From assembly GCA_963575745.1 (NCBI GenBank), contig CAUYUJ010015745.1, forward strand, positions 122,001-186,000: DNA of 64,000 nucleotides, written 5' to 3'. The DNA comes from Prorocentrum cordatum (Eukaryota > Sar > Dinophyceae > Prorocentrales > Prorocentraceae). The notes beneath the pieces are model-generated. The model saw only the letters and a program-made list of their open reading frames with translations. It was not told the origin of the DNA and searched no databases. This document shows positions 22,560 through 32,999 of this stretch, piece by piece (positions within the stretch are counted from its first letter, which is position 1; the number at the start of each line of letters is the position of its first letter). The position numbers and the translations under genes are program-made.

Positions 22560-23720
22560 CCCCAATATGACCCAGATGTAGTCAGATAGTGCCTAGACAG
22601 TCTACAAATGGTTTAGATGGTGCCCAGACGCTCTACAGTGCCTCTAGAGTGTCTAAATGATTGGCTTCTGCTGACTCTGTATAGAATGTCTTTTCGGCGT
22701 TTTAGATGTTCTCTGGAAGGTGTGCAGTGTCTCGGGGGGGGGGGGGGGGGGGGGGGGGGGGTACAGGCTACAGCCAGATTGCATGACGCCCCCCTGGCGG
22801 TACACGTGGTCTCTAAATCGCGTAGTGCCTGGGAAGCAGCGACTGGCATATGCGTTTCCCTCTTGATACTACAAGGTAGATGGGCTGCACAGCGGCCAAA
22901 GGTGGTCATTGTGGACCACGCGCTGTCTACAGGTTTGCTACAATAGGGGTGTATGCAAGGTATAGTCTAATTTGGCTGTAGGCATTCTAGACTGCATCCA
23001 GCAGGTCTAGAGGTTCTCAGGGGTGTCTCGGGGGGCCCTGTTGTGTTTAAAGTGTGCCCTGATTGCCTAGACGGCCCCAAGTGTACACACTCCACCAGAG
23101 GGTTTACTGTTGGTTTAGGTGGTCTAGACTGTGTATAGGTGGCGTTACGATGTACGACGATGGTTTCAATATGTTGCTGATGTTTCTCAGTGGCCTGTAG
23201 AAGCCCTAAACGCCTTGCAGATCAGATCGGCTTCCTCTGAAGGGTATAGCGGGCCCGTTAGACTGTGTATAATGTTTCTAGGGTGTCTGGATGAGGTCCT
23301 AGTGTGTCTAGAGGGTATCTGCCACACATGTGCCCCAATGGAGACACGATGGGTCATATAGAGAGGCTCTACGGATTCTAAACTGTCAAAGTTGCCATTA
23401 TAAAGGCCAACTTTCCCCGTACAAAGCGTAGCACAGCCTGTAATAATATAGTTTGTCTAAACCAGCTTTGATGATATCGAGCAGACCCCGAGGTCTTGTA
23501 GAGGGTGCAGAAGGCATTTCAGAATGTCCAGATGGCCTTCGGGGTGGCTTCGGCGGCGACCAGGAGGTGCATATTGCAATCGGGGCGCGCGCGCCTTCTC
23601 AGGAGGGCCTACGTGGTCTCAACTGCGTTTAGGGGGCGCCCTGGGGGCCAAGAGGGCACAGCGATGGTATCTATAAGGTTGATGGGGCAAACATCTGTCA
23701 TCATCCTGTAGTTGCGCAGT
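22560..23720. repeat. Degenerate TCTAGA-containing satellite, block 3
   Basis: Third block of the GTCTAGA / TAGAGGGT vocabulary, interrupted by a poly-G run at 22733-22761. No gene is seen. Positions 23720-24140 are mixed GGGCCC-type words without a supported frame. Confidence 0.65.
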
Positions 23721-24149
23721 TGTTCTTAGATACACCATGTCTGTTTTCGACAAGAGCTTCCGCAGCTTCGGGGTGACCTTGGGAGCGCCCAGGAAATCAC
23801 CGATAGTGGTCAAGTATTGCTGCAGGGGGGCACCATTGGCACCCGAGCCCCAAGAACCCTTAGAGTGACAAAAGGGACGACCGCTCGGGCCCCCCACAGG
23901 GCCTTACAAGTGACATTATATATATTGTTTGACCGATGCCCTCCAAGGCGTCGCCAGCGTGGCCCGAGGGCCACCAGGCAGTCCAAAGAGCCCCCAAGAC
24001 ACTGGATGTCTTTTCACGCGCCCCGAATATTGCTTCAAGGAGTTCCCAGAAGCATCCCCAGAATAAGCACCTCCGACTGCAGACATGATTGGGCACAGGG
24101 TCAGCGCAGACGGATTCAGAGCTTATGTTAAAACATGTGCAATCGCAGG

Positions 24150-24270
24150 TCCTCCTTCCTCCTCCATCCTCCATCCTCCCTCCCTCCTCCTTCCTCATCC
24201 CTCCTCCCCCTTCCCTCGTCCCTCCTCCCCCCGCCTCCTTTTCTCCCCCCTCCTCCCCCCTCCTTCCAAA
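24150..24270. repeat. CCT-rich tract downstream of the transposase-like frame
   Basis: About 120 bases of CCTCC/TCCTT words, some 100 bases beyond the stop codon of the long minus-strand frame. A CCT tract near the 3' end is also seen for the gene at 5377-8559. Confidence 0.8.
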
Positions 24271-24365
24271 TGCCGTCGGCTCAGGCTCAAGAGGCTGAAG
24301 TGTCCCATATCGCAACGACGGCACCCCCTTCCCAGGGACGAGAGAACAACGGCCACACTATGATC

Positions 24366-27300
24366 TCATCGTTTAATGTTTAATGCAACAACTTTGCGTG
24401 GCGGAGGGCTGAAACGCAACTTCAATGTGGAGGACTGGCATTGGGCTATGCAATCCAATTGGGCCTTCAGCGGGATCTCCTCGCCCTGGGTGGTCGCCTG
24501 CACCTCAAGGAGCGGGCACTCCATACTCTGAATCATCGTCACCCACGGGCTGAGCAGCTGGAAACTCACATGCCAAAACTTGTAAGTAGTCTCGATGTGG
24601 TCCACGTCGCTGGCGGCCTCAGAATCAGAAAAAAACGTTGTCACAGGTACACCACGTAGGCACAACACTAAGAAGCCGTCCACCAACAAGGTCCTCTCCT
24701 CTGTGCCCTTCTTGGCGCGCGCTTTCACCTCCTTGATCAGACGATTGCCGAACCTCTTGAGCCGCCCACCATCAGGAAGGCAAAAGCACTGCCCTGCTTC
24801 AAAGCAAAGTCGTCGACGTCTCTGCTTGGCGGGGACTGGACCGCGCCAAGCATCCTCGAAGATCGGCGTGCAACGATTGGCCCAGTAAGAGTCCAAGCAC
24901 CCCAACAATCGTGGGAAACATTTTGGCAATTCAGTCGACCTCGCAACGGCCAGTCGCGCGATGCCGACGGTGTCTGGGCAGAAGCCGACGTGCTGCAGGT
25001 TGGCAGTGTCGCTCCGCATCGGCATCGCCAGATACCAGTCCTTGTTTGCAGCAGCGGCCGGCAAGAACGAGGCCATCATGGTTGCGGCTGCATCGGACTG
25101 GCAGAAGCGCTTCAACTCGGCAACGCACCTGGCGTCATGCTCACGGCGTTCCCGAGACAGCACCTGATCTGCGAGCTTGACGACCTGCAGCTGGCGATCA
25201 AGCGACTGGGCCGTCACGTCGCCCAGCCTCAGTTGGACCACGGCGTCGGGGCTGCTATCGACGAACGAGTCGTGCGAGGTCGAATGCTGTCGATTGAATG
25301 CAGCAGCTGCGTTCAGCATCCGAGTCCTCTCCAGCTCCTTCTTGGACGGGCCGAACGAGCTCAAGCCGACGCGGGCCCTCTCGGTCGCCCTGCGCCCCTC
25401 CTCGGCATCAGCTCGCACTTCGTCAGGAGAGCGCTCGCTGTAGAGGCGACCCATCGCTGCCATAGGAACGCCATCAGCAAGCTGTCGGCTGACGAACGCA
25501 TGCCATGCGCCACCAACGCCACGGGAGTTCACATAAGGGCCATTGTCGCAATCTGCATCAACATCTGCAACTCCACTGCCTGAGCCAGAACTGCCAACTG
25601 CACCGCCAGGTCCACGAAAAACATTAGCCTCCTCCAAGCGAGTCTTCACTCGATGCGCCAATGCACGAGACGATACAACCTCAACTGAAGGCCGATGGGC
25701 CTGAGCACCGAGCTTCTTCACAACCCGCCGCACCCAAGCATGCCAACATTCGACGCCGACCGTGTCGGCGTATCCCAACACCATCAAGAGCACCAGCACC
25801 ATGTGCGCGTCCTCGCTGTGTAAGTCGAAATCCTCCACGAAATCATTGGTGAACTCATCGCGCAGACACGGGAGTGTCGATAAAATAATATCTGCCACTT
25901 CAGGTTGGAAAGGTACCAGGAAGAGCAAGAAGGGCGTTGCACGGTGCGCCGAACCCAACAGACGTTCATATTCTGCAAGTTGTCTGCTGAGCATGCGGAA
26001 CACAAGGCACTTGGTCTCCTCGTTGAGCCCTGAGTACGGCAGCACTGACCACAGCGTCGTGTTGTCGAATAGTGGAACCATCAACCTCTGAAATTTGTCA
26101 TCTATGTCACCTCGTGCCGATATCAAGATCCTGTAGTCGCGTTGCGTCCAATCACCCTCATGTCGCACGCAAGTGGCGTGCTGGTCCCTATCCCACTTCG
26201 CACCCGAGATGTACAGCTGAGCCCTCAACACAGCCATGGCGGGCTCCATGCAAAGCCGAGTGACGACCAGATCGACAAACGAGTTCATTTTGATCCAGTT
26301 GAACCCCATGCTCCTGTTCTTGGCATTTTTCTGGGCTGTGTCTGTCATTCTATCTGGGTCTGGATTTTGCTCGACCTCCTCATGCTCCTGCTGCGGGATC
26401 TCGGCGTGGTGATCGCCACCCTCGTCGGCTTCGTGCGCCTCGGCTGGCTCATCATCGCCACTCTCGGGGCTGCGAGGCCCGTCAGCGATGGCAGGGAAGG
26501 GCGGTGCATCGAGGAGCATCGGACCAGCCTCGGGCGCCGCAGCAATTGGAACTACTGGCTTGTGGCGGACATGGCCGACAACAAGTAGAAATCGCTCGTA
26601 TGTGCGCTGCAACAAATTGTGAACCGCAGCAATCAGACCAAGCTGGGACACGTGCACGTCGTTACTGGTCCAACGGCTCCTGTCGAAGATGCCGAACGCG
26701 GAGTGCGCAAGTGACATGCACAGGCCTTTGGCGACGATGGTGGCCAACACCTTTTTGTCCCACACTGTGCCAAGGGCCACGTATACTTCCACGACGTCGG
26801 GCTTCCTCCAATCACCATTGGGCAGCATGCCGAGGATGCTCTGGACGAGCTTCCGCCGCGGGCCATCGCACGTGAAGATCCAGGTCACCCTCTTGCGGTG
26901 CGCAGCCGCTTCTGGAGTCGATACGCCCTCGTACACTTGGATCGTCTCGAAGACCTCCTTGAACAAACATCTCCGGAATATTCGCATCCAACCGCCACAA
27001 CGAAGACTGAGGGCCAATCTGATCATTCCTGTCAGAGCAGCACTGTTGAGCGATAGTCCCTTAGACAAACACGATGTACTCTTGTGAACTTCACAATGCA
27101 AATGTAGTTTTCTCCACCCAGGGCGGCCTCGAACGAATGCGGTCTCAGCTTCCAATTGAGCAGCATAACGGTCCGAACATACAAATCTGCACTTGAAACG
27201 AAAATTGCTAACCGAATGTGGGCGCACGCATGACGTTAAATGGAAAGCTTGAGCGATGATGGGCGCAGTCGTCCTCTGTAATATCTGCGGCGCGTGCACG

Positions 27301-27608
27301 CTAGGGCTCGTCATGATATAGTAGCGCCTCCGCCCACCAACTGTGCGACAAGTCAAAGCTCCCCACGATGACAGTGTGTGAAACATCTTCCCAGGCGCCA
27401 CCTCGGTAACCGAATCATCGTAGATGTGCAACCTGGACTCGGCCCGAGCCTGTGCAGCAGTGGCGCCTGAGACTTCGCCAGCCATGATGCCCGTAGGCTG
27501 CTTGCACTTGATCACATGCGTTGCCTCGTCATATCTGGACCAATCTATGAATGCGAGGAGCTCCATATCGCTCTGGCCGAGCATCTCCTCAGAAGGCGAT
27601 GCAGACAT
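24366..27608 (-). CDS. Transposase-like multi-copy dinoflagellate protein
   Basis: Uninterrupted frame of 1080 codons from ATG 27608 (MSASPSEEM). The 50 open codons above it are low-complexity intron-like sequence. Features in order: an N-terminal part with FIDWSRYDEATHV; a hydrophobic strand ending in TCDGPRRKL (near residue 246); a Cys/His segment CMSLAHSAF (near 298) followed by a helical HNLLQRTYERF stretch; an acidic linker (about 380-410); the motif GVECWHAWVRRVVKK (near 620); a basic, Ser-rich middle; and a C-terminal YKFWHVSFQLLSP segment (near 1010). The order hydrophobic-D, Cys/His, then E-x-x-HA-x-x-RR resembles the layout of RNase H-fold DDE transposases, but I cannot assign a superfamily. 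I recall related multi-copy proteins in dinoflagellate genomes. It may be the second exon of a gene starting at 28602; a good acceptor (TATGCAG) lies at 27617 on this strand. Confidence 0.75.
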   Translation of the reverse strand: MSASPSEEMLGQSDMELLAFIDWSRYDEATHVIKCKQPTGIMAGEVSGATAAQARAESRLHIYDDSVTEVAPGKMFHTLSSWGALTCRTVGGRRRYYIMTSPSVHAPQILQRTTAPIIAQAFHLTSCVRPHSVSNFRFKCRFVCSDRYAAQLEAETAFVRGRPGWRKLHLHCEVHKSTSCLSKGLSLNSAALTGMIRLALSLRCGGWMRIFRRCLFKEVFETIQVYEGVSTPEAAAHRKRVTWIFTCDGPRRKLVQSILGMLPNGDWRKPDVVEVYVALGTVWDKKVLATIVAKGLCMSLAHSAFGIFDRSRWTSNDVHVSQLGLIAAVHNLLQRTYERFLLVVGHVRHKPVVPIAAAPEAGPMLLDAPPFPAIADGPRSPESGDDEPAEAHEADEGGDHHAEIPQQEHEEVEQNPDPDRMTDTAQKNAKNRSMGFNWIKMNSFVDLVVTRLCMEPAMAVLRAQLYISGAKWDRDQHATCVRHEGDWTQRDYRILISARGDIDDKFQRLMVPLFDNTTLWSVLPYSGLNEETKCLVFRMLSRQLAEYERLLGSAHRATPFLLFLVPFQPEVADIILSTLPCLRDEFTNDFVEDFDLHSEDAHMVLVLLMVLGYADTVGVECWHAWVRRVVKKLGAQAHRPSVEVVSSRALAHRVKTRLEEANVFRGPGGAVGSSGSGSGVADVDADCDNGPYVNSRGVGGAWHAFVSRQLADGVPMAAMGRLYSERSPDEVRADAEEGRRATERARVGLSSFGPSKKELERTRMLNAAAAFNRQHSTSHDSFVDSSPDAVVQLRLGDVTAQSLDRQLQVVKLADQVLSRERREHDARCVAELKRFCQSDAAATMMASFLPAAAANKDWYLAMPMRSDTANLQHVGFCPDTVGIARLAVARSTELPKCFPRLLGCLDSYWANRCTPIFEDAWRGPVPAKQRRRRLCFEAGQCFCLPDGGRLKRFGNRLIKEVKARAKKGTEERTLLVDGFLVLCLRGVPVTTFFSDSEAASDVDHIETTYKFWHVSFQLLSPWVTMIQSMECPLLEVQATTQGEEIPLKAQLDCIAQCQSSTLKLRFSPPPRKVVALNIKR

Positions 27609-27619
27609 CAGGCCTGCAT

Positions 27620-28000
27620 ACCCCAAATCCTTCAAGAATCCCAGACCCCAAGAAACCACGAATCCCAAGACTACACGAATCCAAAACTCAATAATGATAT
27701 TACTACAAAGCAATCCGGTAACCCAAGACTCCGAGAATCCAAGACCCCAAGGCTCCAAAAAATCCTAGACTCCAGAACCCATAGATTCCCCAGCCTCCAA
27801 GAATCCCAGATAGAGCCCAAGAGCCGAGACTCCAAGATATGATCCCAGGTCTAATCCCAAATATAACCCAATACCCCAAGAACCTAGACCCCAAGAGTCC
27901 ACGATAGAACCCATAGATTTCCCAGTCTCCACGAACCCCAGGTAGAATCAAATAATCCCACATAGAACCCAAGAGTAATCCAAGACTCAAGTAGCGGGGC
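27620..28000. repeat. CCAAGAATCCCAGAC 15-base degenerate repeat, probably intronic
   Basis: Variants of CCAAGAATCCCAGACC and CCAAGACTCC repeat with a period of about 15 bases. The block lies between two minus-strand coding blocks (28069-28602 and 24366-27608), ends close to a candidate splice acceptor, and is followed upstream by a CCT tract at 28025-28110. Confidence 0.75.
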
Positions 28001-28068
28001 TGGGGCATAAGAAACGAAGGAGCTGATCCTCCTCATTCTCCTCATCTTCCTGATCCTCCCCCTCCTGC

Positions 28069-28602
28069 TCAACCTCCTCCTCCTCCTCCTCCCTCCCCCC
28101 CCCTCATCCTCGTCCTCCTCTCCTTTTGTTTCCCCCTCCACTCCTGAGCAGCAACCTGGTGGGCACGATCAACAATATCTGTCGCTGCGGCGATGCGGAT
28201 CTCATTGGCCAGCAGCGTTGACCTGGCTTGATCGGCACTGGCCGCCAGAGACTGACGCGACGTGGAACACAATATCGAACTCTGATGGCCGAAAAGGTGC
28301 TCGCACGAAACCAAAACTGATGTCGACAATGGCACCGTGTCGTCGCTGGCGGCAGTGTGTATATGATTGAACAGCGGGTGTGTCCACGCGTACTGGCAGC
28401 CAGATGTGACTTGGGTAGCCAACTCTTGTGGCACTGGCTTGGGCGGCAGCACTCGTCTGCGGCGCTGCGCCGCAGGCTCTGGGGCAGGAGGCTCACGGAC
28501 TGGAGACTGTGCCACGGCGTCCTGATGAAGGTCGGCCCGTGCTCGTGCCTGCAGCCTCTCCAGAAGGCTTGGCCTGCCCCGCTTTCGTGGCGGGGTCGAC
28601 AT
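28069..28602 (-). CDS. AT-hook-like N-terminal exon, possibly of the transposase-like gene
   Basis: I start the frame at ATG 28602 (MSTPPRKRGRPSLLERL). The KRGRP core is an AT-hook-like DNA-binding motif. A Pro/Arg-rich part follows, then a helical segment (about residues 60-155) with SCEHLFGH and ANEIRIAAATDIVDRAHQVAAQEW. Beyond about 28140 the frame runs into a purine-rich tract and ends at 28069, so the real exon probably stops earlier. No single 5' splice site stands out; CAG/GTTGCT near 28156 is one option. A spliced-leader relic ends 30 bases upstream of the ATG. The next block on this strand (24366-27608) lacks a convincing own N-terminus, so one gene of about 4.2 kb is plausible. Confidence 0.55.
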   Translation of the reverse strand: MSTPPRKRGRPSLLERLQARARADLHQDAVAQSPVREPPAPEPAAQRRRRVLPPKPVPQELATQVTSGCQYAWTHPLFNHIHTAASDDTVPLSTSVLVSCEHLFGHQSSILCSTSRQSLAASADQARSTLLANEIRIAAATDIVDRAHQVAAQEWRGKQKERRTRMRGGEGGGGGGG

Positions 28603-28632
28603 AAACAGTCGAAAAAAACAAAGAGGACGAGT

Positions 28633-28653
28633 TTGAGCCAAAATGGCAACAGC
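28633..28653 (-). promoter_or_regulatory. Relict dinoflagellate spliced leader in genomic DNA
   Basis: On the minus strand the 21 bases read CTGTTGCC, then ATTTTGGCTCAAA. This matches the conserved dinoflagellate spliced leader (CCGTAGCC, then ATTTTGGCTCAAG) at 18 of 21 positions, including an unbroken GCCATTTTGGCTCAA. The ATG at 28602 follows 30 bases later. A leader normally exists only on mature mRNA after trans-splicing, so a genomic copy at the 5' end of a frame implies that an mRNA was reverse-transcribed and reinserted. Confidence 0.75.
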
Positions 28654-29079
28654 ATGAAGAATGACACGATGCGCAACTGCGTTGAATGAACAGGGCGAGC
28701 CATTTATCGGGAAAGCCGAGCAGGGGCTGATCGGGGGCGGCTCCTATCGAGACGAGCCGAATCCAGCAATGACGACGCCGACCTGCGACGTTAAACTCAC
28801 GCCGGCGAGCAGAGCCGAATCCAGCAGAGACGAGGCCGATTGCCAAACTCCTCTTCTAGAAAAACGGAGGCCCCTTCCACCATTGAGGACAACATGCAAT
28901 CCAGCAGAGACAACGCAGACCACCAAACACCTAATGATTTGGGAATTCCAGAATCTCGCGGCCGTCTGGTGGGGAAGAGGGGTTGGGTTATCGGGACAAC
29001 CATTGGGCACGCATATGTATTTTTTGATCGCACTGGGCCTTCTCGGAACCATTGCAAAAAAAGACCCAACGACACACCA

Positions 29080-29230
29080 TTGGGGGCCCAACGGGTTTGA
29101 AACGCATTGAAGGGGGCCCAGTATTACCCCAAGAGTGCCTCCCAGACTGCCCAAGACGGACCCAGAAAAGCCCAAGGGACCACTGAGATGGCCTGGGGGG
29201 CAACCGAGAGACCCCGAATACCCAACGACA
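29080..29230. repeat. GGCCCAAGACGG-type satellite block
   Basis: Short block of the same CCAAGAGG/GGGCCC vocabulary as 8700-9480 and 38460-39470. The sequence before it (28700-29080) contains a GCCGAATCCAGCA(A/G)(A/T)GACGA repeat in two or three copies and no supported gene. Confidence 0.55.
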
Positions 29231-29334
29231 GCCACAGGATGCCCCACAGACGGCTGGCCGCGCTCAGCCCCAACACGACAAGGTCGGCAACACCGCATTG
29301 AGCCTTGCTCTCTATGTTCGTGATATTCCCTCTT

Positions 29335-29850
29335 CCTTCTCCTCCTCCCCATCCTCCTCCTTCCTCCTCCTTCCGCATCATCCCTCCTCCTCCTCATCAT
29401 CCTCCTTCCTCCTTCTCCTCCTCCTCTCCCTCCTCATCCCCCCCCCCCCCCCCAGAAAAGGGGGAGGAGGGGGAGGAGGAGCAAGAGGAGGAGGGGGGGA
29501 GGAGGAGGAGGAGGAGGAGGAGGATAATAATGCAAAGGGAATAGTAGGAGCATGGCGAGGAGTAAATGACGAGGAGGATGAGGAGGGGCAAACATGAGGA
29601 GGAGGAGGCGGATGAGGAGTAGGAGGGAGAGGAAGAGGACGAGGGGGGGAGGGAGGCCCATAGAGGGAGAAGGAGGAGGGAGGAGGATGAGGAGGAAGGA
29701 GGACGGAGGAGGAGGAGGGATAGTGAAAAAGGAGAAGAGGAATGATCATGGGTGGGGTCGAGGAGGATGTGGAGGAGGAAGAAAAGGAAGAGGAGGAAGA
29801 GGAGGATGTGTATGTGGAGGAGGAGGAGGAGGTCGGCACGGTCGCACACA
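29335..29850. repeat. CCT tract and GGA tract in inverted order
   Basis: 29335-29455 is pyrimidine-rich (CCT, ending in poly-C) and 29458-29850 is purine-rich (GGA/AGGA). The arms are complementary over more than 100 bases, giving a potential long imperfect hairpin. No gene is seen. Confidence 0.85.
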
Positions 29851-30019
29851 TGTTTGCCAGTGGGCGCAGGTGGCTATGTGCAGCGCGGGCGAAGAGTTCG
29901 CAAAACCCCCAACGACCACGATGAGGTGCATGTACACCTATCACGAAGCTACACTGAACGACAAAACAAAATACTAGTTAAAACCACGCCTGTAAACAAA
30001 AACAAAAAAAAAAAAACCT

Positions 30020-30820
30020 AACGCTGATCACGGTCGCGGGATCTCGGTGGCGAAAAGGTGGGGCGCGGGGTGATAAGTAGCGCGGGAGCAAGAGGCAACA
30101 ACTTCTACGCATGGCCCGCATGAAGCAGCCTAGCCACTAGAGTGGTTGGCGCGCGCACCCCCATGCCCGAGCGCGAAAACGCAAGCGCCATGGCGCGCGA
30201 GTATAGAATTGCACCGCACATAGGAACGCCCTCGTAGCGCGCGTGCACCCCCCCCACCCACCCCCATACTGCTCGACGGCATTACAGGGGGCGCGCACAA
30301 TGGAGCGCCCGTTGCGCGTGACCGTTTCAAGCGCACACGATGCAATCGTACTCTGGCGCACGCACGCGCGCGACCAATACATTTGGCAACAACCGCGACA
30401 GAGATGGCACTATCAACGGTGCATACGCGTAGTTGATAGCATCTTGCAATCCGCAGTTGTCCACTCAGATACGGTCATCGCCACCACTGTCGCGTTGTTC
30501 TTGTTTCGCAATGCACGCAGGCCCGCACTGCCCAGTGGCGCGCGCAGAGCGTTGCGTGCACCCAAGAACCCAATCGCATCCATTAGACAGGCGAGCGCGC
30601 GCGTGCATCATGAGCGCAACCCGAACGACGATTCCATCACGAATCTCAAGCACGCTCCGCATACCACTGGCACTGCCGCGCAACCATTTGCCCAACCTCT
30701 CAAGAAAATTTAAGCGACACGGGCTTTGGAAACTACCTTTTTTTATTTTTGGACGAGACATCTTTTCAAGGTGTTTTCGAATTCTGGGCGCAACCTCTTT
30801 TCGACTTCTTGTATATCAAT
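30020..30820. other. Unassigned stretch rich in GCGCGC words
   Basis: GCGCGC, GCGCAC and CATGGCGCGCG words recur. A 156-codon plus-strand frame (30243-30713) shows no domain and its composition follows the GCGC words, so it is not called. The end of the stretch carries a trace of the 11-base CCTCTTT repeat. Confidence 0.4.
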
Positions 30821-30824
30821 TTTA

Positions 30825-31110
30825 TTATTTCTCTACATCGTCATCTGCACGAGTCCTCGTCGTCATTACCGAATGGTAGCGAAAGGGGCCCAGCCAAACG
30901 TGCGTGAGATACATGAGCAGGCCATAGGCTCCGGCCAGGTCCGACGCTTGGCGCGGGCCAGGCAGCAGGCCGCGCAGAGGCGCCACGAGGCCCCCGCTGT
31001 CGTCGACCTGCACGACATACCAGCCTGCGCGTAGGAGGCGCATGTCGCCCTGCACGAGCGACGCGCACGAGCCGTCGCCGCAGACCTCGCATGAGCCAGC
31101 GGACGAGTAG
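30825..31110 (-). pseudogene. LINE RNase H domain fragment
   Basis: The minus-strand frame reads VCGDGSCASL, then LRAGWYVVQVDDSGG, then LPGPRQASDLAGAYGLL. This fits the start of an RNase H domain as found downstream of RT in dinoflagellate LINEs: a DGS strand, an AGW strand, then a PGxxQ...AE helix. The normal Glu of the helix is absent (AGAY). The domain is truncated after about 75 residues. Confidence 0.65.
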
Positions 31111-31604
31111 AGAGGAGGAGGGGCCGATCACCCGGCGCCTAGGGTCGGGGACAAGGAAGGCCGCGCCTCCAAAGGGCCCAGCCGGGGTGCTCACGGAGGC
31201 CCTCACGGACACAAGGGGGGAGGTCATAGTCCCGCACATACTGCCAGGCGGCCGAGCACTCGCCCGCTATCCAGGCGGCGAGGGTGCCAGGACAACAGCC
31301 ACGCAGGGGGCGCGACGGATCGGTCGTCAGACCGTGTTTGTACTTGCGAGCCTGATCCCAGATACCATTCGCTGCAATCGCTCGGAGACTGGCCTGATGC
31401 TGGATTTCCCAGTCAGGCCCGCACGCTCCAGTACGGACTATGCGAGAGGCTCGACATGTAGTGGCGGCTCTGGCGGGCGCGATCCATCAGCCTATCCTCG
31501 ATCGCGAGGCGAGCAACGTGCAGCGCAGAGCGAAGGCACATACTAGTGCGATCAATCTTATAACCGTCGAGAAAGCATGCGCACTCTTGGTCCGAGCCTC
31601 CAAC

Positions 31605-32654
31605 CTACGCGACGGCGGCCGGCGACGGCAGCCGGGGTCTGCCGTCGTTGGCGACAAGCCCGTCCGCCGCCAGGGCGCCTCGAATCCGCCTGTTGGCCGA
31701 TCTGACGCTCGCCGCCACCAGCCTGGGGTGCCCAACCTTGCCGAGCTGGATGTCGCCCGCGGTGTTCCCCAGGCCCACGGCGCCGAGGGCCTCTATCTCG
31801 TCGAGCCGCGGCACGAGGAAGATGCGCACGCAGAGGTCAGCGAAGCTGCTGCCTGCCACCGCGCCCCGCCGCGGGACGCACCAGCCCATCGCCGCGCCAT
31901 CCTCGGTGACGAGCCTCGACAGGGCGTAGAGCCTGATGAGCAGCCGCATCAGCATCACGTCGAAGCCAAATGCGCGGGCTCGGACGACCGGCAGCGCCCA
32001 CGAGATTTGCTCGCACGCCTGGGAGAGGTCCATGAGCACGGAGCAGGCCGCCAGCTTGCGGTGAGCCGCGCCCTCAGCTTCGGCCGCCTGGACCCACGCG
32101 CACGTCTCGCAGCTGCGACCCGACGTGCCGTAGATGTAGTCCCGCTGGCGGGCACCGGCCCAGCGTGCGCCGACTGCGCCGCGCGCCCCGCGCGCGAAAA
32201 GGCGCAGCACTCCGGCGAAGAGCCCGATGCCACGGACTCCCGACTCGGACTTTGGGATCAGCGCCATCTGCAGCGCCGCCAGCGTGCCTCCAGACGGCGG
32301 CGAGGGCCTCCAGCGCGCCGTGAGACACGAAGGCGACGCGCCGAGGGTGGAACGCATCACCTCCCGACCCCGTGACGCGCGGGAAGGAGCGGCCCACCTT
32401 GCGCAGCTCGTCGGGCGTCGGCAGCGGAGGGCCGTCGCCCAACTCCACTGGCCAGCTGACCACGCCCAGCCCAGCACCCTCGCCCCCACAGGGCGCGCCG
32501 TGGGCGGACGGCCGCGTCGGCCGCCTCCGGCGCGGTCTGCAGGCCCACCGCAGGCGACCAACGGGCAGCTGCCCACGGGGCGGGCACGCGGATCCAGCGG
32601 AAAGCCCCGCGCATGCCCTCGGCGGCAGCGGCGGCGCGCGCCCAGTCGAGCCAA
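31605..32654 (-). pseudogene. LINE reverse transcriptase, catalytic box destroyed
   Basis: The 349-codon frame contains ALIPKSESGVRGIGL (RT fingers), VLMDLSQACEQISWALPVV (motif A with its catalytic Asp), RRGAVAGSSFADLCVRIFLVPRLDE (motif B region) and NTAGDIQLGKVGHP where the YxDD box of motif C should be. The box reads TAGD, so the first catalytic Asp is lost. The pre-finger segment (DELRKVGRSFPRVTGSGGDAFHPR) is found in a different overlapping frame (32074-32712), so a frameshift lies near 32290-32350. This is a dead non-LTR RT. Confidence 0.8.
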
Positions 32655-32999
32655 GACCTGGAACGCCTCGCGACGCGCGCCCTGCCGCCGCCAAGGCCTG
32701 TCGTCGAAGCAAGGTCAGCAGCCCATCAACTCATCATTAGGAAGACGGCGTAGACGCCTCGCCAGCCGCCGCCAGGCGCGCCAGACCGCAAGTTCGCCGC
32801 CAGGGACGGGCGGCTTGAAGCGCAGGAGCTTCACCTGCAGGCGCCGCGCATGGGCGGCCCGCCCCGCCGCCTGCAGCAGCCGCCACTCCTGCGCCCGATC
32901 GCCCAGCCAGCCCCAATGTGCATCCGATGGGGTCTGGCCTAGCCGTGGACTGCCAGCTGCTGGAGCGGTGGCGGTCCAGCTGGGTCTGGACAAGACGCA

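Noticed and set aside
30243-30713. 156-codon plus-strand frame
   Set aside because: No domain; composition follows the GCGC/GCAC words of the region, and it opposes the direction of every supported gene.
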